A stretch of 64,000 nucleotides of DNA from Paenibacillus ehimensis NBRC 15659 (GTDB lineage Bacteria > Bacillota > Bacilli > Paenibacillales > NBRC-103111). The stretch is taken from positions 1 through 64,000 of the forward strand of contig NZ_BILX01000012.1 of the NCBI RefSeq assembly GCF_004000785.1, given 5' to 3'. Under the pieces are notes generated by a model. It saw nothing but the letters and a program-made list of their open reading frames with translations. It was not told the origin of the DNA and searched no databases. Positions 17,910-26,206 of this stretch are shown one piece after another (position 1 is the stretch's first letter; every line of letters begins with the position of its first letter). A program made the position numbers and the translations under genes.

Positions 17910-18692
17910 ATGAAAGCTGCTACCGTCGGAGATAACTGTATGGACGTCTATTTGTCAAGACAGGAAAGCTACCCGGGCGGCAATCCGGTCAACGTGGCCG
18001 TCTACTTGAAGCGGCTCGGGGCCGATGCCTCGTATATCGGCTGGGTCGGCACCGACGACTACGGCGGGCAAATGCGCCGGGCGCTACGGGACAAAGGGAT
18101 CGACGTCAGCCATCTGCATCAACAAGAAGGCCAAACCGCCGTAACCTACGTCGAGCTGATCGGCAGCGACCGCCAATTCGGGGACTATCACGAAGGGGTG
18201 ATGGAGCATTTCCGGCTGACGGAGGCCGATCTGCGGTTTATCGAAGGGCATGCGCTGGTGCATGCCGGAATCTGGGGGCACGCGGAGCCGTATTTCCCGC
18301 GGTTCAAGGAGAAGGGCCTGATCACCTCCTTCGACTTCTCCGACAAGCTTCACCATGACTTGACCCGGCAGCTCCCGGCCTTTATGGATTACGCTTTCTT
18401 CTCTTATACGCAGGACGACGCTTATATCCGCAGCTACCTGAAAGAAACGCATGCGCTCGGAGCCCGGGTGGCCGTCGCCACCTTGGGGGAAAACGGCTCG
18501 CTCGCCTACGACGGCGAACGTTATTTCCGGCGCGAAGCGGAAGCGGTTACCGTCGTGGACACGATGGGCGCAGGCGATTCGTTCATTGCCGGCTTCCTGT
18601 ACGGGATCATGAACGGACTTCCCCTAACGCAGTGCCTGGAGCAGGGAACGCGATCCGCGGCGCAAACGATCACGTATTTCGGGGCCTGGTAG
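17910..18692 (+). CDS. frlD: fructoselysine 6-kinase (PfkB family)
   Basis: A 260-residue ribokinase-like sugar kinase, matching E. coli FrlD (261 aa). It phosphorylates fructoselysine at carbon 6, giving the FrlB substrate. Landmarks: TVGDNCMDVY start, GGNPVNVAVYLKRLG, GWVGTDDYGGQMRRAL, FGDYHEGVMEHF, HAGIWGHAEPYFP, DFSDK, and the PfkB signature DTMGAGDSFIAGFLYG with the catalytic Asp. It ends in the family-typical YFGAW. GTAGGAGG precedes ATG 17910. Confidence 0.92.
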   Translation: MKAATVGDNCMDVYLSRQESYPGGNPVNVAVYLKRLGADASYIGWVGTDDYGGQMRRALRDKGIDVSHLHQQEGQTAVTYVELIGSDRQFGDYHEGVMEHFRLTEADLRFIEGHALVHAGIWGHAEPYFPRFKEKGLITSFDFSDKLHHDLTRQLPAFMDYAFFSYTQDDAYIRSYLKETHALGARVAVATLGENGSLAYDGERYFRREAEAVTVVDTMGAGDSFIAGFLYGIMNGLPLTQCLEQGTRSAAQTITYFGAW

Positions 18693-18761
18693 CTGGAAAT
18701 GGCGGCAAAGTTGCATGTATAATGAGAAGAAACATTGGCGACATGGAGTCGATTTTACGCT

Positions 18762-19490
18762 ATGAACCTAAATCCATCGACAGCGCAGCCCTTATACATG
18801 CAAATCCGGCAGATGCTGAAGAACGATATTCAAGAAGGAAAATACAAACCGGACGAGCAGATTCCGACGGAAGCGGAGCTGTGCGAGATCTATCAGGTCA
18901 GCCGCATCACGATACGCAAAGCGATCGAAGAGCTGGTCAAGGACGGCACGCTCACCCGCATCCAGCGCAAAGGCACCTTCGTCACCTCGAGCAAATTCCA
19001 GAACGAGCTGCTGTCGGTCAGCGGCTTCTCGGAATTCAGCCACCAGTTGGGGATGATCCCCAATTCGCGCACGCTGCGCAGCGAAGTGGTTCCGGCTTCC
19101 GCGGATATGGCCGAACGGCTGCAGATCGAGGAAGGAAGCCCGGTGCTGGAGCTCGAACGGCTGATGTATGTCAACGAACGGCCGCTTTTTTACGATCTGG
19201 CCCACTACCCGCTGACGCGCTTCCCCGATCTGGAGAAAAAGATCGCGCGCGACGAATCGACGTACAAGATTTTAAAGCAAGATTACGGAACGGAAATCGA
19301 CAGCAACGATAAAATTATCAATGTGATCGGAGCGACGAAGGACCTGGCGAAAGCGCTGGAATGCGACGTCGGGGCCAACCTGTTCCGCATCGTCAAAATC
19401 GCCTACGATTCGCACGACCGGCCGGTTCACCTCTCCACCTTCATGTGCGAGACGAACAAGGTGAACCTGACCGTGCATCGCGCGAAGTGA
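18762..19490 (+). CDS. frlR: GntR/HutC-family regulator of the frl genes
   Basis: A 242-residue regulator. It has an N-terminal winged helix (LYMQIRQMLKNDIQEGKYKPDEQIPTEAEL, then SRITIRKAIEELVKDGTLTRIQRKGTFV) and a C-terminal UTRA ligand domain (ELERLMYVNERPLFYDLAHYPLTRFP, then FRIVKIAYDSHDRPVHLSTFMCETNKVNLTV). It matches E. coli FrlR in length and in the C-terminal pattern. The ATG at 18762 gives the family-like length; an in-frame TTG at 18735 is possible because the Shine-Dalgarno for 18762 is poor. Likely ligand: the 6-phosphate pathway intermediate. Likely targets: the repeats at 14478 and 16772. Confidence 0.87.
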   Translation: MNLNPSTAQPLYMQIRQMLKNDIQEGKYKPDEQIPTEAELCEIYQVSRITIRKAIEELVKDGTLTRIQRKGTFVTSSKFQNELLSVSGFSEFSHQLGMIPNSRTLRSEVVPASADMAERLQIEEGSPVLELERLMYVNERPLFYDLAHYPLTRFPDLEKKIARDESTYKILKQDYGTEIDSNDKIINVIGATKDLAKALECDVGANLFRIVKIAYDSHDRPVHLSTFMCETNKVNLTVHRAK

Positions 19491-19768
19491 GGCTTATCCG
19501 CCCTGCCCCGTAGAGCCATACCCGCGAAGGTTTTGCTTCCATGCGAGGCCCGTAAAAAATCCCAATGGAACCCGGTGGTGTTCCAGGGTCGCTGAGGATT
19601 TAGGGCCGGTGAACCGGGGAACCGGGGGACCCATAGAAAAAAGAGCTACAGCGCTAGGCTGAAATAATCCGGACGGATATGAATACGACCTTTTATCTTG
19701 GTAACGGGTGTTCTAGATGCCCTCTACTGAGAAGCCAAAGGACCTCCAAAATAAACTCGATGAAAGAG
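19491..19768 (+). other. gene-free stretch with several hairpins, possible structured RNA
   Basis: No convincing coding frame. Visible pairings include GAAGG/CTTCC near 19536-19550, TGGAAC/GTTCCA and an enclosing AAATCC/GGATTT around 19560-19610. A run of CCGGT/ACCGG units ends in CGGGGGACCCA near 19622-19633. That last motif is shared with half of the c-di-AMP (ydaO) riboswitch core, but the other half (GGGGTGAAT and AGCTAACCTCG) is not evident. A terminator follows at 19771. It could be the 3' untranslated region of frlR, a decayed riboswitch or an unknown RNA. Confidence 0.35.
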
Positions 19769-19770
19769 AA

Positions 19771-19812
19771 AACGGCTCTTGCCGCGTAGATGCGAACAAG
19801 GGCCGTTTTTTT
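19771..19812 (+). terminator. strong bidirectional terminator
   Basis: Eleven-base arms (19771-19781 and 19797-19807, with one G-U) around ACGGCTCTTG/CAAGGGCCGT, followed by seven Ts on the plus strand; TTTTC follows on the minus strand. It ends the frl side and the minus-strand gene at 19848. Confidence 0.85.
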
Positions 19813-19847
19813 GCATTGTTCCACGAAATCAAATCGCCGGCTCAGAG

Positions 19848-20513
19848 TTAATAAGAGTGGAAAATAGGAACTGGAACTGTTATGCCAATGGTTCCATACC
19901 ATCCATAAAAGTCTACGTAAGTGCCTGCTCCTTTGTCTGTGCTTATAAGCATCCATGCTCCTGCTGCGGCAACGGCGGTCACCGCAGAAGCAAACCAAGC
20001 AGGAGGAGTCACCGAAAAGAAAAGCATAGTCGCTTGCATAGCAGCAATTGTTCCTGCAACAGATGCAGTATATAAAAGAATATTGTCTTTAAATTTTTGA
20101 ACAAATTCATGAGAGAAGTGAATCTGCGTTCCCCACCAAGCGATATCAAAAGAAAAATGATCACCTAAATTGATAGCAGAACGTTCGAATTGTGTCGGTA
20201 CTAATGTACCGTTGCTGGAGATGGACAACTCCTGTGCATGTTCTCTCACAAAAGCATTCGTTTTTTCGATTACTTCTTTGGCTGTCTGGACGTCTGCTTT
20301 GCTTAAATTTTTATCTGCTTCTTTGGTCAAATAAAACTGTTTAGCAGAATCAATTTTTACATACGGATTGACCTTCTCGATAAAAGCCTGTGAAAGTTGT
20401 GAAATTGCTTGATCAGCTTGAACAGTAACTTCCGGAGGAGCAGCAAAAGCAGAGCCGACCTGACTTCCCAATAAAGCAAATGATAAAGACGAAGCGACAA
20501 TAATTTTTTTCAC
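19848..20513 (-). CDS. secreted protein with hydrophobic hairpin, pore-former/bacteriocin-like
   Basis: A 221-residue protein. It has a clear signal peptide (MKKIIVASSLSFALLGSQVGSAFA), a charged helical middle part, and then a long hydrophobic stretch of two helices (NILLYTASVAGTIAAMQATMLFF and WFASAVTAVAAAGAWMLIS). The tail GTYVDFYGWYGTIGITVPVPIF is rich in aromatic residues and Gly. The gene is much more AT-rich than its neighbours, which suggests transfer. Start is GTG 20513 with GGAGG eight bases upstream. The layout recalls secreted pore-forming bacteriocin-like proteins of Bacillus. No named family can be assigned. Confidence 0.6.
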   Translation of the reverse strand: MKKIIVASSLSFALLGSQVGSAFAAPPEVTVQADQAISQLSQAFIEKVNPYVKIDSAKQFYLTKEADKNLSKADVQTAKEVIEKTNAFVREHAQELSISSNGTLVPTQFERSAINLGDHFSFDIAWWGTQIHFSHEFVQKFKDNILLYTASVAGTIAAMQATMLFFSVTPPAWFASAVTAVAAAGAWMLISTDKGAGTYVDFYGWYGTIGITVPVPIFHSY

Positions 20514-20694
20514 CTTGATAACCTCCTATTTTTTTGAAATATATGAATATTTTTACCAACAAATTAATATTATCAATATAAGGATATATATTCAATTTAA
20601 ATCTTAATATATAAATTTTTTTTTAGTTAGCATTGAGCAAGAAATTCGATAATATGGTAAAATTTAAATAAACTTAAAAGGGAGAAATTGTACA

Positions 20695-20889
20695 ATGAGA
20701 CAAGTGCTAATGGATTTTTTTAAAAAAAGACTTCCATGGAACATTTTGAATTTTATTATTCTATTTGTAGTTTTGCCTAGCACTTTGAACGTGGATCTTC
20801 AAACATCTCTTATGGTAGGATCAATAGTTTTCATCGTAGTGGGTTTAATAGAAATTATTGCAATGGCAATGTGGAGACGAAAAAAATAG
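20695..20889 (+). CDS. small two-helix membrane protein, possible immunity partner
   Basis: A 64-residue protein with two hydrophobic helices (LNFIILFVVLPSTLNVDL and LMVGSIVFIVVGLIEIIAMAMW) and basic ends (FFKKRLPW, WRRKK). It starts at ATG 20695 behind GGGAGA and is transcribed divergently from the secreted protein across a 180-base AT-rich gap. Size, topology and AT-rich composition are those of many bacteriocin immunity proteins. That role is inferred only from position. Confidence 0.55.
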   Translation: MRQVLMDFFKKRLPWNILNFIILFVVLPSTLNVDLQTSLMVGSIVFIVVGLIEIIAMAMWRRKK

Positions 20890-20917
20890 CTAATCAATAA
20901 ATTGAATAGAAGGGCTT

Positions 20918-20965
20918 AAAACCACCACGTCGATAATAGGTTAGTACCTGACTAAGTGGTTTTTT
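20918..20965 (+). terminator. terminator after the small membrane protein gene
   Basis: Arms AAAACCAC (20918-20925) and GTGGTTTT (20956-20963), with six Ts at 20960-20965. Confidence 0.75.
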
Positions 20966-20968
20966 GGC

Positions 20969-21094
20969 TTAGTTCCCCATTTTATTTACTCTATAAAAAA
21001 ACAATCCCTCACGTAACAGTTTCTCAACTTGCTCCTCGCTATAACCAAGCTCAGCTAATCTTCGGACAGCAAACCCTGCGCCCGCCGCTGCCTA
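20969..21094 (-). pseudogene. C-terminal gene remnant
   Basis: An open stretch of about 41 codons ends at TAA 20969-20971 and reads GAGFAVRRLAELGYSEEQVEKLLREGL before the stop. There is no start, and a TAG lies just upstream. The LGYSEEQVEKLLREG pattern resembles the tail of CaiB/BaiF CoA-transferases and some other enzymes; this is too short to assign. Confidence 0.3.
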
Positions 21095-21139
21095 CAGCTC
21101 GCCCCGGGCCGAGCTGTATTGGGAAAAAACGAACAAAAC

Positions 21140-21179
21140 AAAGCGCCGTGCCCCTAGTAATCAGGTGTCGGCGTTTTTT
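21140..21179 (+). terminator. orphan terminator-like hairpin
   Basis: Arms 21140-21148 and 21169-21177 (AAAGCGCCG with CGGCGTTTT), with six Ts. No intact plus-strand gene ends here. A further palindrome ACAGCTCG/CGAGCTGT lies just upstream at about 21094-21118. Confidence 0.5.
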
Positions 21180-21210
21180 CCAATATATTTATGCTATGGT
21201 TCGGACTATT

Positions 21211-21465
21211 TTATTTCGATCCTTTGATCAATTGGCTAACCCAGTTCTGCGATACGCCAATCATGCTCGCCCATTCTTTTTACGAGGCAGACGGATATTG
21301 TTCCATCACCGCATCCAAGCGAAGCTTCGTGTTCAGATTTCTTGGTTTTCGCTTAGAGTCCAGTTTCCAGCTTTGCTTACCATTCCTAGCCAGCTCTTTT
21401 AAACATCCTGATAGAGAAACCGCTCTTGTAAACAAGCGGCTCAATAGAGGAACAAAAGATACATT
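21211..21465 (-). pseudogene. remnant of a helix-turn-helix protein
   Basis: Reading from 21465 to the stop at 21211-21213 gives LKELARNGKQSWKLDSKRKP, then LRLDAVMEQYPSAS, an in-frame TAA at 21280-21282, and KEWASMIGVSQNWVSQLIKGSK. The last part looks like a helix-turn-helix. There is no start codon with a ribosome site and upstream stops are present, so this is a decayed fragment. The high AT content fits the surrounding accessory stretch. Confidence 0.4.
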
Positions 21466-21570
21466 CTACCGTCCGCTATTTCCGGATTAGCACGTGCTCT
21501 TTTGCATCAATAACAAAAATTCGATTGAATCTCCGATTTCCATTTGCAATGTACGCCTCGGACGCGCACT

Positions 21571-21618
21571 CCCCTTCAGCCCATCAGGAGCTTTCCTGAC
21601 GGCCGAAGGGGATTTTTT
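21571..21618 (+). terminator. terminator-like hairpin upstream of the YesN-type gene
   Basis: CCCCTTC at 21571-21577 pairs with GAAGGGG at 21605-21611, with an inner TCAGGA/TCCTGA stem and six Ts at 21613-21618. It insulates the two-component operon from upstream transcription. Confidence 0.7.
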
Positions 21619-21754
21619 CAATTACCGTCAATTCCGGGCGGGGAACTGTTAAGTTTCTACAAAAAAATGCAAAAGCGCGCACCTTCCTCTTGCCGGAATT
21701 TCCCTTTTTACAGTACACTCAACACAAAGTTACGCTGGAAATGCGGGGGTGCGC

Positions 21755-23377
21755 ATGTACAAAATCATGATTGTGGACGACGAAGCGATCGTACGCGAGG
21801 GCATCAAGGAGCATATCGACTGGAACGGGCTTGGCTTCGAGCTGGTGGGCGATTATGCGAGCGGCCGGGAAGCGTGGGAAGCGATGGAGCCGCTCAGACC
21901 GGACCTCGTGCTGTCGGATATTTGCATGCCGTTTATGGACGGGCTGGAGCTGACAAGGCTGATCCGGACCCGGTACCCTTTCGTGAAGGTAATCATCCTG
22001 ACCGGCTTCGACGATTTCGATTATGCGCAGCAGGCGCTGCGGCTCAAAGCTTACGACTTTATTTTGAAACCGATTACAGCGGCAGACCTCCGTGCGCTGC
22101 TGACGAAAGTGAAGGGCGAGCTCGACGAGGAAACCCGCCAGCGGGAAGATTTGACGCGTCTGCACATGCAGCTGAATCAAAGTCTGCCCCTGCTGAAGGA
22201 ACGCTTTCTCGAACGATGGGCGACGACCGCCATGGGAGAGGCGGAAATCCGCGAGCGGCTTCACTATTTCGGGCTTCCCGAGCCTCTGCCCGACTATGTG
22301 GCGATGGTCGCCGACATCGACGATTTCGGCGGCGACGGACATCTGCCCTCCGATCAGGATCAGGAGCTGCTGCGCTTTGCCGTGTACAATATGGTCGAGG
22401 AAATCGTGGGCCAGGAGAACGGAATCGCCTTTCGCACCCGCGAAGAGCGCATCGTTGCCATCGTGTCCGGGCTTGCGGCCATGCCTTTGTACGAGCTCGC
22501 GTACCAGCTCGCCGAAACGATCCGGCAGTTTGTCGAGAAATATTTGAAATTGACGGTTAGTCTGGGCGTCGGACGCGTAGGCGGCTCGCTGGAGGAGCTT
22601 CCCCTCTCTTACAAAAGCGCCTTGTCTGCGCTCGAATACCGGCTGCTGCTCGGTAAAAACCAAGTAATCGGCATCGTCGATATGGAGGGACAGCCACCGG
22701 CCGCTCCGGACAACGGCGCGGAGTGGAACCGGCTGCTGGCCTCCGCCGTGAAAACAGGCACAGCCGCAGACGTTCACCGCCTGATCGAGCAGTTAGTTGC
22801 CCACTTGAGAACGTCCCGGATGCCGATCGAAGGATGCTATTGGCAGATCCAATCGGTGATCGTCACGCTGATGAACACAGTCCGGGAGCTCGGAGCGGAC
22901 GAGCCGTGGGCGGCCATTGGCGGGCGCAATTGGCTGACGGACGTGTACCGGTTCAAGACGCTGGACGAAATCCAAGACTGGCTGAAGCAAATTTTAAGCT
23001 TGGCGCTGGACCAAATCTCCGAGCAGCGGAACCGCCTGACGCATATGCAGGTGCTGCGGGCCACCGAGTATATCCGCGAGCATTACGCGAACGACAAGCT
23101 GTCGCTGCAGGAGCTGTGCCGGCATACGCTCATGAGCACCAGCTATTTCAGCACCGTGTTCAAGCAGCAGCTCGGCGAAACGTTCGTCGAATATTTGACC
23201 CGGGTGCGCATCGACAAGGCGAAGGAACTGCTGCAGCATACCTCGCTGAAATCCTATGAGATTGCGGCGAAGGTCGGCTACGCCGATCCGAACTATTTCA
23301 GCCTGATCTTCAAGAAGCACTCCGGTCTCACGCCGACGGAATACCGGGATAACACCGCCAAGGAGCACCGCCGATGA
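21755..23377 (+). CDS. YesN-type AraC-family response regulator
   Basis: A 540-residue regulator. The receiver domain covers 1-122 with Asp55 (LVLSDICMPFMDG), the conserved Thr (IILTGFDDF) and Lys (FILKPIT). A middle region of about 300 residues follows, and the C-terminus is an AraC-type double helix-turn-helix (ATEYIREHYANDKLSLQELC, STSYFSTVFKQQLGETFVEYL, YEIAAKVGYADPNYFSLIFKKHSGLTPTEYR). ATG 21755 is preferred over the in-frame GTG at 21749, since GGGGGTG then precedes the start. The stop overlaps the kinase start by 4 bases. It probably activates the sugar importer downstream. Confidence 0.93.
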   Translation: MYKIMIVDDEAIVREGIKEHIDWNGLGFELVGDYASGREAWEAMEPLRPDLVLSDICMPFMDGLELTRLIRTRYPFVKVIILTGFDDFDYAQQALRLKAYDFILKPITAADLRALLTKVKGELDEETRQREDLTRLHMQLNQSLPLLKERFLERWATTAMGEAEIRERLHYFGLPEPLPDYVAMVADIDDFGGDGHLPSDQDQELLRFAVYNMVEEIVGQENGIAFRTREERIVAIVSGLAAMPLYELAYQLAETIRQFVEKYLKLTVSLGVGRVGGSLEELPLSYKSALSALEYRLLLGKNQVIGIVDMEGQPPAAPDNGAEWNRLLASAVKTGTAADVHRLIEQLVAHLRTSRMPIEGCYWQIQSVIVTLMNTVRELGADEPWAAIGGRNWLTDVYRFKTLDEIQDWLKQILSLALDQISEQRNRLTHMQVLRATEYIREHYANDKLSLQELCRHTLMSTSYFSTVFKQQLGETFVEYLTRVRIDKAKELLQHTSLKSYEIAAKVGYADPNYFSLIFKKHSGLTPTEYRDNTAKEHRR

Positions 23378-25155
23378 AGCCGACGCTCCGCCCTCCGCTG
23401 CCATGGTTCCAATTCAAGAGCATCCGCTCCAGCATCGCTGCGGCGTTTTCCTGCTTAATCCTCGTCTCCGTCGGCATCACCAGCTTCATCTCCTACCGGC
23501 TGTCCGCCGACGCCGTGGAGAAAAATTCGCAAGCCTACCTCTCGGAAATCATGAAGCAGGTCGGCGCCAACATCCAGTCCTACTTCACCAACATGGAGAA
23601 CATCTCCACCCTGGCTCTAACGAATAAAGACATCAAATATTTTATCTCCAACACGGTGTTCATCAGCGAAGCCGACCGCCGGATATACGAGAAACGGATC
23701 TCGGACATGTTCCAGTCGATTCTGTACACCCGCAAAGACATCGCCTCCATCATGGTGTTCGGCTACAACGGCAAGTTCGTGTCGGACCGGCGCAGCACCA
23801 GCCTCAATCCGCACGCGAGGCCGGAGGAGCAGCTCTGGTACAAGCAGGCGAAGCAGGAAGGCGGCAAGCCGGTCGTCTCCTCCTCCCACGTCCAGCATGT
23901 GATCCAGAACGAATACCGCTGGGTCGTCTCCCTCAGCCGGGAGCTGAAAAGCACCGACGGAATCGCGGGGGAAGGCATTTTTCTCGTCGATCTCAACTTG
24001 AGCGTCATCAGCGAAATCTGCAGTCAGGTCAACCTCGGCAAACGGGGCTACGTGTTCATTGTGGACAGCGGCGGCAACATCGTCTACCACCCGCAGCAGC
24101 AGCTCATCTACAGCAACCTGAAGAGCGAGCTGATCGACAAGGCGATGCATACGGACAGCTTCGTCACGTACGACGGCGCCGAATCGCGGATCTATTCGGT
24201 CCACGATACGAAATTCGGCTGGAAAATCGTCGGCGTCGCCTACACGGACGAGCTCGTCACCAACAAGCACACCATTCAAAGCTCGTTTCTTCTGCTGGCC
24301 GTCTTCGGGCTGGCGATCACCCTGCTGCTGTCGTTCGTGCTGTCACACCGGTTCTCCAAGCCGATCAGGAACCTTCAGGATAAAATGAAGCAGGTGGAAA
24401 AAGGCAACTTCGACATCCGCGCCGAGATCGAGCAGGAGAACGAGATCGGCCAGCTCGGGCGCACGTTCAACCTGATGGTCGGCCACACGAAGGAGCTGAT
24501 GAGCGAAATTATCAAAAACGAAGAAACGAAGCGCAAAAGCGAGCTCAAGGTGCTCCAGTCGCAGATCAACCCGCACTTTCTGTACAATACGCTCGATTCG
24601 ATCATCTGGATGGCAGAGGGCAAGAAGCACGAGGAAGTCGTGCTCATGACCTCCGCGCTCGCCAAGCTGTTCCGCGCCAGCATCAACAAAAGCGACGAGC
24701 TCGTGCCCGTCTTCATCGAAATCGAGCATATCCGCAGCTATCTGCTGATCCAGAAGATGCGGTACAAGGAAAAGCTCGACTACCGGATCGACGTCTCCAA
24801 AGACATTATGGCCTGCAAAACGATCAAAATTTTGCTCCAGCCCTTCGTCGAAAACGCGATCTATCACGGGATCAAAAACAAACCGGGCTGCGGGCTCATT
24901 ACCATTTCCGGCGGGGAGAAGGACGGCAAGCTCGTGTTCACCGTCGAGGATAACGGACTCGGCATGACGCCGGAGCAGCTGCGGCATATTCTGTTGCCGA
25001 AGACGGGAACGGAGCGCGGCAAGGGCGCGGGCGTAGGCATCGCCAACGTGCACGAACGGATTCAGCTTTATTTTGGAACGAGCTACGGCGTAAGCTTCGA
25101 AAGCGAACCGGAGAAGGGCACCCGGGTCACACTGACGATCCCGAAAAGCGAGTAG
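23374..25155 (+). CDS. YesM-type sensor histidine kinase
   Basis: A 593-residue kinase. Helix 1 is at about residues 20-40, a dCache-type extracellular sensor extends to about 300, helix 2 is LLLAVFGLAITLLLSFVLSH, then HAMP. The LytS/YesM-type His_kinase box QINPHFLYNTLDSIIWMAEG has phospho-His401. The HATPase domain carries LLQPFVENAIYHGI, VEDNGLGM and GAGVGIANVHERIQLYFG. Translationally coupled to the regulator through an ATGA overlap. A periplasmic-type binding protein gene follows directly. Confidence 0.94.
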   Translation: MKPTLRPPLPWFQFKSIRSSIAAAFSCLILVSVGITSFISYRLSADAVEKNSQAYLSEIMKQVGANIQSYFTNMENISTLALTNKDIKYFISNTVFISEADRRIYEKRISDMFQSILYTRKDIASIMVFGYNGKFVSDRRSTSLNPHARPEEQLWYKQAKQEGGKPVVSSSHVQHVIQNEYRWVVSLSRELKSTDGIAGEGIFLVDLNLSVISEICSQVNLGKRGYVFIVDSGGNIVYHPQQQLIYSNLKSELIDKAMHTDSFVTYDGAESRIYSVHDTKFGWKIVGVAYTDELVTNKHTIQSSFLLLAVFGLAITLLLSFVLSHRFSKPIRNLQDKMKQVEKGNFDIRAEIEQENEIGQLGRTFNLMVGHTKELMSEIIKNEETKRKSELKVLQSQINPHFLYNTLDSIIWMAEGKKHEEVVLMTSALAKLFRASINKSDELVPVFIEIEHIRSYLLIQKMRYKEKLDYRIDVSKDIMACKTIKILLQPFVENAIYHGIKNKPGCGLITISGGEKDGKLVFTVEDNGLGMTPEQLRHILLPKTGTERGKGAGVGIANVHERIQLYFGTSYGVSFESEPEKGTRVTLTIPKSE

Positions 25156-25169
25156 GAAAGGAGCAGCCG

Positions 25170-26156
25170 ATGCAGACGCATAAAAAAATCGTGTGGATGC
25201 TGGTGCCTCTCTTGGCCTTGGGCGCCTATACCGCCATCCTGCTCCAGTCCGTCCGGACCGAAAGCGGCAAGGACAAGAGCATCATCGTCATTATGAAAAG
25301 CAACGATATCCGCACGGAATTTTGGCAGACGGTCCGGGCCGGCGCGAAGACGGCGGCCAAGGAATTTCAGGCTAAGGCGGACGTACGCGGTCCTCTGCAG
25401 GAAACCGACGTGCACGAGCAGATCGGTCTGGTGGAGCAAGCGATTGCAGAGAAGCCCCAAGCGATCGTGCTGGCCCCCGCCGATGACGACCTGCTCGTTC
25501 CTGTGGCGGAGAAGGTCCGCAAAGCGGGAATCAAGCTGGTCGTGATCGATTCGCCGTTGGGCGGCAATCCCGCCGACAGCTTCATCGCCAGCAACAATCT
25601 GGACGCAGGCAAAAAAGCCGGACGGGCGTTGGCCTCCATGACGAAGGGCCGCCCCGCCGTGGCGATCCTGAGCGACAAGAGCGGCTCGCCCACCGCCACG
25701 GACCGGGAAACCGGCATTCGGGAGGCGCTCGCCGCCGATCCGTCCGCGGTCGTCGTCGGCACGCGGTATGCCGCGAATCAGGAGGAGCGGGCCTATCGGG
25801 CGACCAAGCAGCTGCTGGCCGACCATCCGGAGATTAACGGCATGATCTGCTTGAACGAGACGGCTACCTTGGGCGCGGCCAAAGCGATCAAGGAGCTGAA
25901 CAAAAGCGCCTCGCTCAAGCTCGTCGGCTTCGGCGCTTCGATCTACGAGATCAAGCTGCTGGAGGAAGGCACGCTGCATGCCACGCTGGTCCAGAAGCCT
26001 TTTAATCTCGGATATTTGGGCGTGAAGGCGGCCGTGGAGCTCATCGACGGCAAAAAAGCGAACCCGCGCGACAACATCGATTCGACGGTCGTCACCAAGG
26101 AGAACATGTACGATCCGGAAAATCAAAAGCTGCTCTTCCCTTTTGTGGAAAGGTAA
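25170..26156 (+). CDS. membrane-anchored RbsB-like sugar-binding protein
   Basis: A 328-residue type I periplasmic binding protein (Peripla_BP_4). It has an N-terminal hydrophobic anchor (IVWMLVPLLALGAYTAILL) and no lipobox Cys. Core blocks are SIIVIMKSNDIRTEFWQTVRAGAKTAA, AIVLAPADDDLLVPVAEKV, FIASNNLDAGKKAGRAL and DRETGIREAL. No cognate ABC permease or ATPase is present, and the gene starts 15 bases after the kinase stop. It is therefore more likely a sensing partner of the kinase, as in XylFII-LytS-YesN systems of Clostridium, than a transport component. Confidence 0.85.
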   Translation: MQTHKKIVWMLVPLLALGAYTAILLQSVRTESGKDKSIIVIMKSNDIRTEFWQTVRAGAKTAAKEFQAKADVRGPLQETDVHEQIGLVEQAIAEKPQAIVLAPADDDLLVPVAEKVRKAGIKLVVIDSPLGGNPADSFIASNNLDAGKKAGRALASMTKGRPAVAILSDKSGSPTATDRETGIREALAADPSAVVVGTRYAANQEERAYRATKQLLADHPEINGMICLNETATLGAAKAIKELNKSASLKLVGFGASIYEIKLLEEGTLHATLVQKPFNLGYLGVKAAVELIDGKKANPRDNIDSTVVTKENMYDPENQKLLFPFVER

Positions 26157-26206
26157 GAAAAACGTGCCCCGGCCCGGGCTACACTCCAAGAATCGAGGTG
26201 GACCGA

